Source: Brachycybe producta
Taxonomy: Eukaryota > Arthropoda > Diplopoda > Playtdesmida > Andrognathidae
NCBI GenBank assembly: GCA_036925085.1
Contig: JAUPFP010000006.1
Coordinates: 8,437,325 to 8,501,324 of the forward strand
DNA length: 64,000 nucleotides
Direction of reading: 5' to 3'
Shown here: piece by piece, positions 1 through 13,329 of the stretch
Layout of the letters: every line of letters starts with the position of its first letter
Numbering within the stretch: the stretch's first letter is position 1
Translations under genes and position numbers: made by a program
The notes under the pieces: generated by a model
The model's input: the letters and a program-made list of their open reading frames with translations, nothing else
Database searches by the model: none
Told to the model about the DNA's origin: nothing

Positions 1-508
1 AAAAAAATACCAAAAACAAAAAATGTTACAAATCGAAACAAACACCTATTAAAACGAAAAATCATATAACACGGAATATATTTTCGGTCCTGCTCCCAAG
101 TATAGTTTTTCATGTTAATTTGACTCATTTCGGGCCAATATACCAAACATATAATAATATAATACGAAAAATATCGGTTAACACACACAAAAATTATAGT
201 CTCTTGCATTTTGAGTTGGTTTGCGATCAAAATGAAGAAAAACTGTAAAGTGATTTATAAACTTTAAGGACAGCTCAATCAGTTAAGTGTATTTTGATCG
301 TAACATCTTTCAAAATGCCCGTAAATGATTAAACTAAACTTGTAGTTTCTTAAATACATTCAAGTTCCTCCTAATTTTGCACAAGAAAGCACAATTCACA
401 TTTCGAATGTGTTGACACTTTAAAAAACCAACTTAAACTGTTTCCACTATATACAATTATATATATATATAACAACCAGTTCAAAAAATAAAAAAATAAC
501 TCATAAAC
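1..508. other. Downstream intron of EDC4, no exon seen
   Basis: AT-rich sequence left of the last EDC4 exon found. The exon at 509-722 ends in a donor (CAACAG|GTTTAT on the minus strand), so this stretch should be intron. The final EDC4 exon or exons, roughly 125 residues by comparison with the human protein, would lie beyond the window. No coding similarity was seen here. Confidence 0.6.
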
Positions 509-3500
509 CTGTTGAAAGGCGCTGTTCAGTTGCCCCTGTTGCAAATGCTGAAGAATGCTGGCCTGAAGAAGCGACCTATCCACCGTCGGAACAGGAGTGA
601 CCGCTCTCGACTTGATCGCGTTCACCACCGTACTACCGATGATCGCCTGATGTTCTCTGATCGCAACAGTCATTTCTTTCTGTACGAGAGTACTGAAACG
701 ATTGTTTAGACCTTCCTCAAACCTAGAAAAAAAAAAGAAAAACAGTTCGGCAACGCACACGATTTAGATTACGTGTACACGAGACTATAAACGTGGACAA
801 ACTTAGTTAATGTCGTTCCGAGATGTCGATCCAACTCGTTGCCAATATCTGTAGCCGATCGTATTTTCTCTAAGATGTTCTGCATTTGTTCTGTGAGTAA
901 ATGTTGCTGTTTCTCAACTGACGCCTTCAACTTTTGTGTATCTGTAGCAGGTACAAATATACGTTTTTGAAACCAAAGTGAGGAAACCTTTTTTTTATGT
1001 AATTCTTACACTCTTTTTCTCCCTTTTCAAACGCAGCGTCGACCTGTAGAAACATATTCGAACACGATTTGTCGAAAGAAGGCAGGAGCTCATTCTGAAA
1101 CACATCCACAAAAATACTGCGCAGAGATCCATGGACGGAAGATGGGATCAAAGGCGTAAGGGAGTTTACATCCACCTTAATTGGATCAAAACAGCGAGAT
1201 AAACAAAAAACTACGACTTGCATTGATTTTTGAAGAAAAACATAATTTAAAAGTTATGAATTTGAACCTGTTACGCAAAATCAGCCAGTTATAAAACATC
1301 TTAATAGTAATTCACCTTCAATTCGGCCAATCTGGCCGTGTTCTCCTTTAAGAGTGCGTCGGTGTCAGACATCTTCTTTGTTACTTTCGTATTAACCGAT
1401 TTAGTAAGCGAGTCCATCTCTCGAAGAATGGCTGAAAACGAAGACACAAGTTTTAATTCACATTCAATTAAGTCGATTTCAATAACTCACTTACCTGGAA
1501 GAACGTTATTCTTAATCTCCGATTTGATCGCAGCGTACATTTGATCAACTAACGAGTTATTGACCGTCTGCGTAACGGTAGCGATCAGTTTATCTTCGTG
1601 TGACTTAAGCATGTTTCCGACAGCACTTGCTAAAAAAAAAAAACCACCACAACAGAAAAGATTGTGTTTACTTTCAAACTATTTATTTCGGTAACTTCAA
1701 GCTTTAATAGAAATATTTACTCTCCGCTTGTCGATGTTTCTGCAGGATTGTCCTGATGGAGTTATTCAAATCTCGTTGTAGTGTTTCTTGTAACGATGCA
1801 TGCGGTGACGCTTCCAGTCGAGCGTCAAGGTTCACAATTGCCTGTTTCATGCTTTGCATTTCCATGTTCTGAGTTTCCACCGCTTTCGCTAGAGTCAAAA
1901 TGCTTCGTGACAGGTGTTCGAAGTTTACGGATGACCTTCAAAAATTTGGAGTAAAAGTGATTAATGTTGTTTTAAAAGTGCAAACGCCAAGCCACGTCAG
2001 AATAAAAATTAAGAGAAACTAGGAATGTGTTTTAGAAACTAGAAGGGTAGCTCAACACTTAAGTATATTTTATTTCAGTTTGAAAATGACCCAACTTTAC
2101 ACAGGCGATATTTGAGCTACCCTTCTAGTTTCTAACACGTATGTTAAATTTCTTTTTAATATTATTCCAGAAACGCAGAATAACCAATTTGAAATTCAGC
2201 AGTTCATAAACCACTCTTTTAGCGGTGAAATGAAACAGAACGGAGCTCACGTTTCAAGGATGGGTTTCTCTTTGGGAATCCATTGTTCGCCTCTTACAAC
2301 AGATGCTTGCGATTTATTCAAAGTGTGCTCCTTTTTCTCTCGTTCCTTGTGTTGTAAAACGTAACCGGGCGGGACTGTAGGAGTTGTTGGCCACTTGACT
2401 AGATTGTTTGCGTAGATGCCTTCGGAGAAAGTCGGTCGAGGCGACAGAGATTTTGCTTTAACGACGACGACTTGGTTGGCCGGACTCAAATTAGTAAGAC
2501 TAAAGTAGACATAACCTTACGTTAAGGTTTTAAGTATAAACACCCTTCAAACTATGATTATTCGGTCCCTCGAGACGAATGTGTTTCAGAAACTAGAAGG
2601 GTAGCATATCAATATCTTAAAATAAGCTTTTTACGTCACTTTGAAAACGAGCAACTTTAAGCAGACGATATTAATTTAATTTTTGTCTCTAAAATACTAT
2701 TAAGCAATTCGGCTACCGTTCTACTTTCTAATAAACTTTCTAAACAATGCTCATAGTGAATCACAACTGCCAGTCTCAACTTTTTTGTTGCTAGAAACTA
2801 GACTAGCCCATAGCCTTTTAGCTGCTAACAAATTTTCAATATACTGTTGCTAAAAACTAGAACAAAAACGATGTGTGTGTTCAAATATGTTTTCCCCTTT
2901 TTAAAGAAGATAAAATAGCGGATGACGAATATCGAGAATCGTACGTTATCAAGTTGTCCAAGTCCTTGTCGATTTCGGACGAACTACGGCGCACCAAAGT
3001 GCCAACAGCACCTACTTCATCCTGTGGATCTTGATCGATAAACTGTATGTCCTTGTCATCTGTAGAATCAATTATTAATAAACAAATGAGAAAAAAAAAG
3101 CAATCTCATACAATTCCACCAAAATACAACCCAAATCCTTATTTAGAATCTCCTGAACTTCGAGACTAGGCGAACTACCAGTACTGTGTGCACCTCTTAT
3201 TCTATGTACTTCGTTTCCGTAAAGCGTCAGCGTATCGTCGTCGCCTTCGCTCGAACTTCGAGACTGCGCCAAAACGTTCGGAGCATTCGTCACATTTGAA
3301 TACTGCTGCGCAGACAACGTATTTTCCGATGACGTAAATAGTTTCATATTAGGCGACTCACGAGGAGTGTCGAGGTTCATAAGATTGGTTACAGACGCAG
3401 TTTCTGGAGTGTAGGAAATCTTAGAGGCTGAATGTGCTGCATTACTCAAAGAATCTATCGGCGCCTTTTCGTTGTTAGGAGACGAGAAAACGTCAGGAGT

Positions 3501-6500
3501 CAGAAGTAACGGTCCACCAACTTTTCCTGATGCCGAAGTGGCGAATGACGAGCTCAACTGAGAAAAGATGTCTCCACAGTGGAGAGCGTCGACGGACGTA
3601 TCGTAACTGAGGTCCGACAACCGATCTTTGAAAGCTAGAACAAACAAATTCAGAAAACTGTCATTGTCGCGAAACGTTCAGGAAAATCACGACTCATAAA
3701 AACTACGCACAGATCGAGTCCATAGAAAAAGAACTGATCGTCTCGTTCGGATTTCTGATCGAGAGAACTGGCTGATAAGCGATATGACATTCTTGCAAAG
3801 ATCTGCAAGACAAAGTAAGTCACATTTTACGGTTATTCACATTTCAGCTGGTTCAATATTAGTTTTATTAAGTGTATGTGAGATTCTTCTACTAATAAAA
3901 GCAACTTTTACGTCAAAATTCAATATTTGTTCCTTATTAGAACTTAAAATAAATAATCTGTGAATTTACTGGAAGTTTTATCAGGACATCTTTAAAATAC
4001 TTTTTTTTACTTTTTTCGAGAAACTTGTTAGAAACGAATAGTTTTTATTCGTTAATTATTTTAGAGCAATTTGAAAATAATGCGTTTTTCGTTTTTTTAA
4101 CACGAAAATTACTTTCGTATTTTTCAGAATGTCTTAAAAAAGTTTATTTTGAAAGATATCATCATAGAAATATTTTTTTTTTATAAATATAACAAACATA
4201 ACTTCGGGGGGAAATTAAAATATAAAGCCACCATAAGTAAGACACAGCAGTTGTAAATTTACTTTGGCTGAACATAGAGCAATTTGAGAACGACTCCATC
4301 TTCACGAGTTAATTTTTCTTTCCACTCGTCGTCCATCTCAACTCCGAAGTTATCCGCTTAAAACAACAAAGAAAACCGTTTTAAGACTGTTATGCCACTA
4401 AGATAAGTTTTTCTGTCTCGAACACATACCGAAGTTTCCTTCATCCAGTTGATCCTCTTCACACAATGGTTTCAATTTCTTGCGACTGGCCGATAAGATT
4501 GTGAAACTGAGCATGGGCGATGTAAGTAGGAATTCCGTTATGCAAGACACCTGTGCGACGTTTTTTTCAGCATCTTGATAAATGTTTAGCACGTACAAAA
4601 CCTGTAACAAGAAAAGTAAACTGTAACCATCAAAGTATCGACACAACGAGGAAGGTAAAAAAAAAAAACGCTCACTCTTCGTGCAACATCAGACAAAATC
4701 AAATACTCTGCCGTGCCATCAATACCAGCTTTTAATTCTGGCAAAGTTGCACCTTCTGGCACTTCGAATCTGCGAAAGATATATTAAAAAAACATACAAT
4801 AGAAAGGTCCGATTCTTATTAGCGAATTTTAAGAAAAAAGTGTTTTTTTTTTACCTTATAGTTTGTAGACAGATCCACGAAGCACAATTCCAGATTTTGA
4901 GTTCTCGGTTGTAAGCGGCTCCCGTGACTGCAAATTTCCAAAACTGAGCACTTTAAAGCAAAAGGTAAATTACATGAATTCATATTTTGGATAACATATG
5001 CGTGCGTATTAAATTTTTTTTTCTTACTCTGGATTTGTATTGTTGCGATTGTCAAGGAAGAAAAGACAAGACAGAGGCTTCCCATCATGTGGAATCCATT
5101 CGTGAATACACCTTATTATAAGATTACAAAAAGGTTCCATTATTCACGTATACATATTTATAAAAAAAATATAACTATAAATAAACAATTATATAAATAT
5201 TTATGATATATAAATAAAATAAGTATAATTAACAAATATTAATTAAAACTCATTATTTCAGAAATGGTAAAAGTTACACATTTTAAACTTGAGTTAGTTC
5301 TTAACGACATATCAAAATCTAGTCGTAAAAAAACTAAGATAATTTTAAAACGAAGAATTAATAAAACCAGCTTTTAATAAAAAAAATTCTAATTTATAAA
5401 ATCCGGTTTTTCAAATTTCAATTATTTCATTTATTTGCAACTAGTTGGATTTGTAATACTAAATTTTTAACATATTCCTAACACTCAACTGATGCTTTAA
5501 ATGTGTAACATGTAGAATTTCTGAATTTGTTAATATTAAACAATTTTTACTTTGACAATTCTTTTTGTATGGAAATTTTTAAGATTCAAAAATGGTTTTC
5601 AAGAAGCAAAAGTTGAATTTTTAAGTGTTATACCTTTTCTATAATACTTTACGAAAAAGTAACCAGTTTTTTAGAAACTAAAATGGCAGATGAACGCGCA
5701 ATAGGAATATTTATAAACTAGTGAGGTAACCCGTCATAAATGACGGGAGCAAAATTCACAGGCCCAGTATTATAATTTCTTTTCCTCCGCCCTTTTATGA
5801 CGTCAGACCAAGTAACAAACCCAATTAGAAATTGATGATGACGTTCATAAAAGGGCGGAGGAAAAGAAATTCTAATGCTGGGCACAATTGCCCGTGATAA
5901 ATTCTAGTTTAATTTTGCTACTATTATCCCCTTCCCTTTTTAATATTTGAAAGAGAAAATGAGCTTTTCATTTTCTCTGGTGTGCTAATGCACGTCGTTT
6001 GTTCCTTTTTTTTTTACTCCTTTCATTTTAATTTCAGCCACCCCCTCCCACTTTTTTCCAACCCTTCACGTTTCTCTCTCTCCCCCCGCTTCTACACTTT
6101 CCAACCTTTTCCCCTCTCCAATTAAATATCATGGGGTTCTTGGATGGGAAGGGTGCAACATATAGTTGACCTTGGAAAAAAAGCAATTCATTTATTCAAA
6201 TTTATATAAATTCCGACGTGCGTCAAGGGGTGTACAGTGTTACTAACAGATACCCAGACCTGGGATATTATATATATAATATATCTTTCAAAATAAAATG
6301 TTTATTGCAGTTTCAAAATATTATTATAGTTTGGTTTAAAAAAAACACGTTAAACTTCTACATTTTCAAACTGTGACAAAATATTTTTTTTAAAATAACA
6401 CGCTAAAAATATTTTATTAACTTTCTTTACTTAAAAAAACTGCCAAAACGTTGCATTTTTCTCCTTAAATTTGCCACAAACTACAGCCGCAGGTCAGATC

Positions 6501-9500
6501 CAGCCCCCAAAGGGTTTTATCAGATCAATGCCTATTTTATTTATTTAAATCTCATGATCATTTTAAAGATTTTTTTTTAATTTAGTGTTTAATATTTGAC
6601 AACAGGAAGCTAGTTAGTACTTAGTTATTTGTTAAAATGAACAACGTCCCTGTTTGTTCTTAATTATCTTATTAATTACCTTTGTGTCTTTCGATCTTGA
6701 AAATAGATCTGAAAGAACTTGACCACACCATCGAAACTAATTGTGGCCAAAGCGGTTCCATCGGGAGAAAACGTTGCATCCCAAATAGGCTAAAAACAAA
6801 ATACAATGACATTTAAAAAAAAAACATCGTTGATCAAGATTAGAATAAGAAAAGAATAACCAGATTGTGTGCTTTTATTTGCAGATATCCTGACGTAATC
6901 TGTTCCGTGTTTAGTGGTCCAATGCCGTGTGTCTTTCTGACGGAATCGACATTAAATACCTCTGCCTAAGTCACAAGAAATGAATGTTTTGAACTTCTCT
7001 TTCGTAATTGTTTTTAAACGATATATATATATGTATATAAGGTACTGACCACGTTCAAGTGTGTGACAACCAGACGTTTAGAGTGATCGTATTCATTGAC
7101 TATATCGACGTCGTCGTCGGGAGGTACATCATCCGGAATATAATGACACCACATTACGCGACGATCTATGCTGGCGGTCGTTGCGTCCGGACGATGGACA
7201 GTTAATATTAACTCCACACTTCATTTCAACAAGTTAAGGGCAAAAGAAATATGTTTGGGGTGGTACGATCAATCTTGCATAAGTGACCCAACTATAAATT
7301 ACTTTCAGTTTATTATATGTTTTATAAATAACTTTAAGAAATTGAACGTTTACATGAAAACTAGAATAATAAATGAAAGAGCCAAAAGTATCTTCACAAA
7401 ACTTAGGTTAAAGTTTCCCGTGATCTAGTCAAAGACAGCGCTAAACTCTTGCTAAACTCACCAAAATAAAACTCGTCAACGTTAAAGTTGATGGGATTCG
7501 GACTAGAAATATGAAAATGAACTAAAACTTTCTATTTGCGTTTTTCACCACATTTCTCACTTTTAACACTACCACCAAATTCTACGTTTCAACAACAATC
7601 TTATTTCCCTAGACAAGGTTCTACACCAAGCGGGGTCGGTCAAATGATGAATTATGAAACATGCGACACGAGTAGGATTCGGCAAAACGTGTTTTATGAC
7701 TAGCTGCTTTGCCGACGTCAGCTCCGCAATGACGGAGAAATTACGAAAGGCAATACTAAGCAGCTACTCGGGAACAATACTAAGAAGTAATTCAAAATTA
7801 GAACGGTAACTGAATCATTTCATATTTTCCAGTTGGTATCTTTCGAAATAAACCTTTTTACAGACAAATCAAAAAATATCGTCTCTGGTTGAAGCTCGTA
7901 CAGTTTCAAACCGGCATAAAAAGTTTATTTTAAAAGATATTAACATAAAGATACCCTTGCTACCCTTCTAGTTTCTAAAAACCCAATCAAGTTTTTCTAA
8001 TTTTGCTCCTGAAAGACAGAATAATAATCAAAATTTCAGGGGCGTTTACGTTTTAAAAAAACACTTTCAGCTTATTCATTTACTACTCCAGTTTGAAAAT
8101 ACCTTCAACTTCTTATTCTAAACCATAAAATTATCATGTTTCTAATCACTGCAACAATTAACTAAGACGTTTTTCAAAGGATTGTGAAGAACACTCAAGT
8201 CTCTTGTTGCAATGTTCCTCCCTTTTCAAGGCTCAAGTTAACCTGTCGTTAATAAATTAACAACCAAAAATCTTATGTACGGATACATTGGCTGTTTTTC
8301 TTCGGCACATTTGATCGAGTGAACAAAAAGACTTCCAAACTCATCGATGGAAGCAATAAGGACATCGTCCGTGCAGTTAGCAAAAGCCAAATCGACGACC
8401 AAACCTTTCATACCACGAAGCAACTCTCTTTGTTTTGTCTTCCAATTCACGATTCTTATGACTCCATCGATGCTCTGTGGAACTAACAAAAGAAACAGTT
8501 CAATTATGAGACAAATGACGTTTAAAAGGTCGACTCTTAAATCACAAAATGTTACTCTTTAGAGTATATGCGACGTAATCTCCATTCGGACTGACCACAA
8601 CTTGCTGTCCCGCGTAATAACGATTCTCCCATCCGGAATTGACTATGTTCTTTATCGTAACCTTAATACAACAAAACGATAAAAGCGTTTAACTTTTTCG
8701 TTTCGGCTTCTTTTCATAAAAGATCGCCTATAAACTGACTTTGCTACTTCCAGAAGTATGGTTGTCCGTACTACACTTGATGACAACCTTGTTTCCAAAA
8801 ACAGGAAACGAATCCGCATCGTCTGTACCAGTCAATCGTCTGAGAAAAAAATAACAAAAAACTACTTCTCTTGTACTTTGTTTCTCTCTGGTTTCAACTA
8901 ACATTTCCTGCGTAACATCATCTTCAGGTATGACTGTGTCGTTGTTACAATGTTCTGAATCCAACCTACTGTTGCAATTCTTCTCTGTTTTGCCGTTAAC
9001 CGTTCGAGATCTGTTCGAATCTGAAGAAAAAACGAACTCTTAGTCAAATAATTTGTTTTCTAGAATGTATAATTTGTGAAATTCATTAAAAAAAAAATAC
9101 AAAAAATCTACCGACAATATGTGCATTTCTTACATTTTTTTTTTGGAAATTCTTTGGATTCGAAGCCGCGGAGTCTCTATGTACGACCTTGTACAGCTAA
9201 TTCGCGTTATTTCGCACCTTCGGAGGAACCGATATTATAGAAATCTCACTGCTTGTGACGTCCGGATTATTGATTAAAAAAAACTTAAGAATTATGTCAT
9301 TTTGTCTGATAAAAAGGAACAATAACAGAAGTTCTCATCAAACATGTTCTCATCAAACCATCCTAAAATTAGGCCCCTCATCAATTTGAATAAACAATGG
9401 TGTATTGGAAAGATCTTATCAAGCTGGGCATTTTGGCTAGACCTTTTCTACACGCTGAAGTTTATTCAAATTGATGAGGAGCCGGTAATCAACGAATGTT

Positions 9501-10121
9501 CCCGCCACATTGTTTTAAATTGTTGAGAAATGTATTCATTATCCTTTTTTCTATCATAGAAAATGCCATAATCACGTTTTTAATCAACCCCTCTGACGTC
9601 ATAAGCTTCAAGTTACAATGAGGCGACTATACAACAACAAACATCCTTAGCTAGCTTGAACTTCAAGCTAGCTAAGGATGTTTACACAGCACTATAAGCC
9701 TTGAAGGCTTGTAGTGCTGCGTACGAAATAGTACTGCAATTTATTTATTACGTGAAGAGCACAACACCGACATTCAGAATTTCAAACACATGTCAAACAA
9801 TGGTATAAAAATGAACACATACAACCTGTATAATATAAAAACATACAGAAATTTACTCAAACACAGACATGTGCAAATACAGACGAGACATAAATAAAGA
9901 CACAAACTGAAATAAACGTAACAAAAGAGTGTTTATTGTAGTATCATACCATGGCGGGGTTGCTCTTCTCCTCCTTCTCCGTCGTCTCGTTCGCGGGTGC
10001 CGGCGTCGGCTGAAATCGACGACGAAGTCGTCGTTGCTGCCGTTTTCCCCAAATGAAGCATCTCTTTGAGCATCTGAGTCGCTTTCGCCGGATCTAAATT
10101 AGAATTTTCCTTATTACTCAT
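509..10121 (-). CDS. EDC4: EDC4 / Ge-1, enhancer of mRNA-decapping protein 4 (3' end off window)
   Basis: Scaffold of the cytoplasmic mRNA decapping complex in P-bodies, linking DCP1/DCP2 and XRN1. Twenty-two coding exons on the minus strand, in order: 9950-10121, 8740-9020, 8556-8661, 8281-8482, 7050-7218, 6861-6965, 6680-6789, 5028-5111, 4855-4950, 4676-4769, 4430-4601, 4263-4356, 3711-3802, 3128-3634, 2945-3059, 2251-2484, 1721-1935, 1495-1629, 1316-1431, 1010-1175, 803-941, 509-722. Every junction keeps phase, giving 1206 codons (human 1401). Residues about 150-530 form the WD40 propeller (CIHEWIPHDGKPLSC, NRELKIW, EYLILSD, ITEFLLTSPMLSF, all close to human). Residues 530-850 are Ser-rich and disordered. 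From about 880 there is the helical oligomerisation and P-body region, ending in TPVPTVDRSLLQASILQHLQ and FQQ. Start: Met at 10121 (MSNKENSNLDP, aligning with human IDIEDATQHLRDIL); an in-frame ATG at 10136 is the alternative. Terminal exon or exons lie left of the window. Splice sites were assigned by eye. Confidence 0.95.
2027..2139. repeat. Family E foldback repeat, short copy in an EDC4 intron
   Basis: Starts TGTTTTAGAAACTAGAAGGG and ends with its inverse (CCTTCTAGTTTCTAACAC). It belongs to the long-inverted-repeat family found at least eight times in this window; the centre is shortened here. Confidence 0.75.
2581..2733. repeat. Family E foldback repeat, diverged copy
   Basis: Left arm GTTTCAGAAACTAGAAGGGT, right arm CTACCGTTCTACTTTCTAAT, with the family's central GCAGACGATATT. 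It lies in the EDC4 intron between exons 2251-2484 and 2945-3059. Confidence 0.65.
5718..6265 (-). mobile_element. Non-autonomous Helitron, long form (548 bp)
   Basis: Read on the minus strand it begins TCCCAGGTCTG after an A. It ends with a diverged form of the hairpin CCCGTCATTTATGACGGG, a short spacer and CTAG before a T. A 5' TC, a subterminal 3' hairpin, a CTRR end and A|T insertion are Helitron hallmarks. There is no Rep/helicase coding. It sits in the EDC4 intron between exons 5028-5111 and 6680-6789. It contains a foldback MITE (5758-5895) and about 90 bp after it that the short copies lack. Confidence 0.8.
5758..5895. mobile_element. Foldback MITE (family D) inside the Helitron
   Basis: Ends ACAGGC...GCCCGT, almost wholly palindromic, with an internal CCTCCGCCCTTTTATGACGT and its inverse. 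Flanks GCAAAATTC and GATAAATTC match at 7 of 9 positions, suggesting an old 9-bp target duplication as in the better preserved families A and B. Confidence 0.6.
7800..7975. repeat. Family E repeat, incomplete copy
   Basis: Has the central inverted segments (GGTATCTTTCGAAATAAAC and GTTTATTTTAAAAGATATTA) and the right arm CTACCCTTCTAGTTTCTAAA. Lies in the EDC4 intron between exons 7050-7218 and 8281-8482. Confidence 0.6.
9250..9625. repeat. Family G inverted-repeat element with an inner hairpin
   Basis: Left arm TTGTGACGTCCGG..., right arm ...AACCCCTCTGACGTCATAAG, resembling the better preserved copy at 21059-21278. The middle holds a second inverted repeat, about 9371-9483 (CCTCATCAATTTGAATAAAC and its inverse). 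Lies in the first EDC4 intron. Confidence 0.5.
9641..9681. repeat. Perfect 20-bp inverted repeat with 1-nt loop
   Basis: ACATCCTTAGCTAGCTTGAA is followed by one C and then its exact reverse complement. It lies just right of the family G copy in the first EDC4 intron. It may be a MITE remnant or an independent cruciform; no function is evident. Confidence 0.8.
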
Positions 10122-10756
10122 GACCTCCCCTAACACATGTAAAACTAACGGTTACAAATTGATAATTTCTTAAAATATTAACAAATTAAAACTTGCTCGA
10201 ATCAAAACAACATGGAACGAAAATCACAAAATTCCTTAAACTGGAAACGGAAGTTACAGAATAAAAGATTGGAAGATGAATAGTAGCGACGCCCAGCGAC
10301 GAATTGAAAAAGTTTTGTAAATAAGGCGTAAGGTTGCAACATGACATCCTTTTTATGAAGCTCAAATTGGCAACAAAATCTACCATGGCGGCTGTTATAT
10401 TTAAAATACAAACACCATATTATGTCACCCTTCTTGTTTCCCGCCATATTAATGTAAACTACGAAAATTATGCCCTTTTTCTACAAAAAATTTCGCTCTT
10501 TATTCATTGGGAAAAAAAAACAATTATATACGAAAAGAAGAAAACAAAGAGCTATTTATCGCTCCCTGTTGTAGCTTATCACTTTAAGTGCCTAGATCCA
10601 CGTCCATCTTGTTGTTTTGAGCAGACGACAACGAGACAAATGAGTGTTCTTATATGGTGTTACTAAAACTGCAAGAAATCGACTCACAATCGCTCAATTC
10701 AAATACAGTAAAGCGCAAAATGCAATAAAAAGTATTGTTCTTTAATTGCTCGATTT

Positions 10757-11143
10757 ATATAATTTTTGAAAAGGTCCTTCTATTTTTAAAAAAGGTTCAA
10801 AATCGTTCGTTTTTTTAACCCCATGTTAAATCCCATTGGCCCCAAAACCGTCCCACAAACATTTGAAAAACTCTTTAAAAACGATTAAGAACAATAACAA
10901 AATAATTAGCACATACTTTTATGTATTGGCTTCACGATGTTTCCTTTTTATAAATTTTGAAAAGGTCCTATTTTTTAATAACGTTTAAAATAGTACGGTT
11001 TTTAACTCCATGTTAAGTCCCATAGGACTAAAACACCGTCCAACAAACATTTGAAGAACTCCCATTAAAAACGACTTAGAACAATCACACACAAATTAGC
11101 ACGTGCATTAATCTATTGGCTTCACGGTGTTTCCTTTTTATAT
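10757..11143. repeat. Diverged two-copy tandem duplication, about 195-bp unit
   Basis: Both units open with TTTTGAAAAGGTCCT or close variants, contain ACTCCATGTTAAGTCCCAT-type and CAACAAACATTTGAA segments, and close with TATTGGCTTCACGRTGTTTCC. Units run about 10757-10950 and 10951-11143 and have clearly diverged. Confidence 0.7.
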
Positions 11144-11328
11144 GATTAGCACGCGAAATTATTTTTCTATTAATTATTATGTGACTTCGAACCGGGAGAA
11201 AAAACGTTAAAAAAACCGTTTTTCAATCAACAACGATCGCAGCGCCTACATTCAGAGAAATTTTGAAATAAACGCTATATCTAGGCTCTTAACACAAGGT
11301 GATACAAAATTATGCTTGCAAAAAGATG

Positions 11329-11508
11329 ACAGGCATTTAGAAATCGGGACGAACACAAGTTGGCTCCGCCCTTTTTATGACGAACGCAACTTCTAATTGG
11401 TTGGTTATATAGTCTGACGTCACATGCTCCACCCTTTTCAACGTCGAACCACACAACAAACCAATTAGTTGTTCCAATTGTTGTTCGTCCCGATTTCTAA
11501 ATGCCTGT
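11329..11508. mobile_element. Family A foldback MITE (Mutator-like), 180 bp
   Basis: Ends ACAGGCATTTAGAAATCGGG and its inverse, with near-continuous self-complementarity through GGCTCCGCCC...AACTTCTAATTGG. The duplication is blurred by an A-run (AAAAAGATG / TGCAAAGATG). Copies at 22646, 39557 and 56849 show exact 9-bp duplications. Confidence 0.75.
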
Positions 11509-11833
11509 TGCAAAGATGGGCTTAAAATCACGTTCAAGAAAATCTACAAATCCAATTTGAATCCTCTTTCAAAGGTTCTAAAACAGAAAAATCCTGTTTA
11601 TACAGCAACAATGAATACGGTTTTCAATGTTGGAACCCTGCTCTGAGGGTTCAAATTTTCGTGTAAACGTACATTTCTGAAATGCTACTGAAACGTAACA
11701 GAAACAAATAATTTATAAAAATACCAATAAAATAAACTAAAAAATATTCCTAAATAAAATCGAAAAAATATTCTAAAATAAAATTTGCCAACAGTAAAAA
11801 CAAAATAAAAATAATACTGGTCATATTCTAAAA

Positions 11834-12162
11834 CAAGCATGTCAAACTCGCGGCCCACAAGGAATATTTTTGCGGCCCAGCCCCTGTCAGATCTAGGATT
11901 ACTGACATTCAACTTGGGTCAGTTTTGAATGTAAACACTGCGAACAAGGTTTCCCCCCAAAGTAGGAAAGATTGTTGCAGAGAAGAGATGCCAATTGTCA
12001 CAGGAAGAAAACATTAATTTTACCGTTGTCCCTTGTTCTTTTTTTTTTTTTTATAAGTCTGGACTTTTGGAAATAAACCTACATTTCTATTAAAAATTGA
12101 AGTTTTTGTGTTCTTTTTTTTGCGGCCCACATAAACTTAGACCTTGTTTATTGACACGCTTG
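11834..12162. mobile_element. hAT-like MITE, 329 bp
   Basis: Terminal inverted repeats CAAGCATGTCAA and TTGACACGCTTG are flanked on both sides by the 8-bp duplication TTCTAAAA (11826-11833 and 12163-12170). Subterminal GCGGCCCAC appears near both ends. No transposase coding. Confidence 0.8.
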
Positions 12163-13013
12163 TTCTAAAACATTCCTAATTAAGACAAAACAAATGCTTA
12201 CAGCTAAGCATAAAAATTCTACATACAAATTTTGTTAAAACATAAATATCAATAATCAAATAAAATAAAAAAATATTGAAAATAAAAACAATTTGGTTAA
12301 AAATTAACTAAACAATTTCAATATAACTTTTCTTAAACTTTTTTTTAATAACTAATAAATTAATAACTTACATTTTTTGTCGTGTACGGTATAACTTTTT
12401 TTTTTAATTAGTTGTATTTTTAATTCACAAAACAAAACTTTTTTAATGAACTTTTTCGATCAATCGCTTCTATTAAAACTAAGAAGAAGAAAAACAACAA
12501 CAGCCCCTAAAAAATGTCATCAGTTCATATCTTTAAGTTATGAATCTTTATAATTTAAACCCAGAAAAATATAGACCGTCATTAATTAATTATTAATTAA
12601 ATATATACAGAAATGTATTAAAATGAACACAAAAAATGTCACTTTCAACTTTTAAATTTTTTTTAACCTTCAACATTGAATTTTTTTTTTTAATCATTTC
12701 AAAAAGCAAAAACTAAAATTGTGTTAACAACAAACATTCTGAGATTCGTTTTTGTTATTATTATTACTATAATCACATAATTGTATAATGTATATATTAA
12801 AACTAAACGACGCTTATTTAAGTTAAGAATCATAAGTTTAAAAAAAAAACCAAACATTCAATGATAAAATCAAAAATTTTGGCGAAAAAATAAACGGGTA
12901 AAACTACAAAAACCGAATGAAGCAACGAACAATTAACAGAATTTCTGATCTAATAATAGTTAGAATAGTTGAATTTTGAGAGAGAAAAAAAACAGGCTCG
13001 AATCACCCATCAC

Positions 13014-13329
13014 CAGTGGCGTAGCGAGGAGATCAGCAAGAGCAAATGCCCTGGATGCCGAGATCAGGAGGCGCCAAAATGACAGCAAAAAGATGTACCG
13101 AAAAGAGCATAATGGACATTAAAAAACAATACGTGAAATATATATCAATTATGTTTAATACATAATCAATAAGTTTTGGTGAAAAACTACTTCAGAGGAG
13201 GACCCTTGAACAGGGATGCCATTGAAGAGGTATTTTATGAGGAGGCTCCCTCTTTATTGGGATCAGGAGCGCTTTTTTGACAACTTGCCCCAAACAAGCG
13301 CCAAAAACCCTAACAACGCCACGCCACTG
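13014..13329. mobile_element. hAT-like element remnant
   Basis: Ends CAGTGGCGTAGC and CGCCACGCCACTG, typical of hAT termini. No clean 8-bp duplication was found, so the superfamily call rests on the ends. It lies just 3' of the Tamo-like stop codon and may contribute to its 3' UTR. Confidence 0.55.

Noticed and set aside
8840-8876. Apparent 37-base intron (GTACAA...CTCAG) inside EDC4 exon 8740-9020
   Set aside because: Too short, and splicing it would break phase; reading through keeps the frame.
10334-10666. 110-codon plus-strand frame upstream of EDC4
   Set aside because: A/T-rich, no domain, no similarity, and partly opposed by equally open minus-strand frames.
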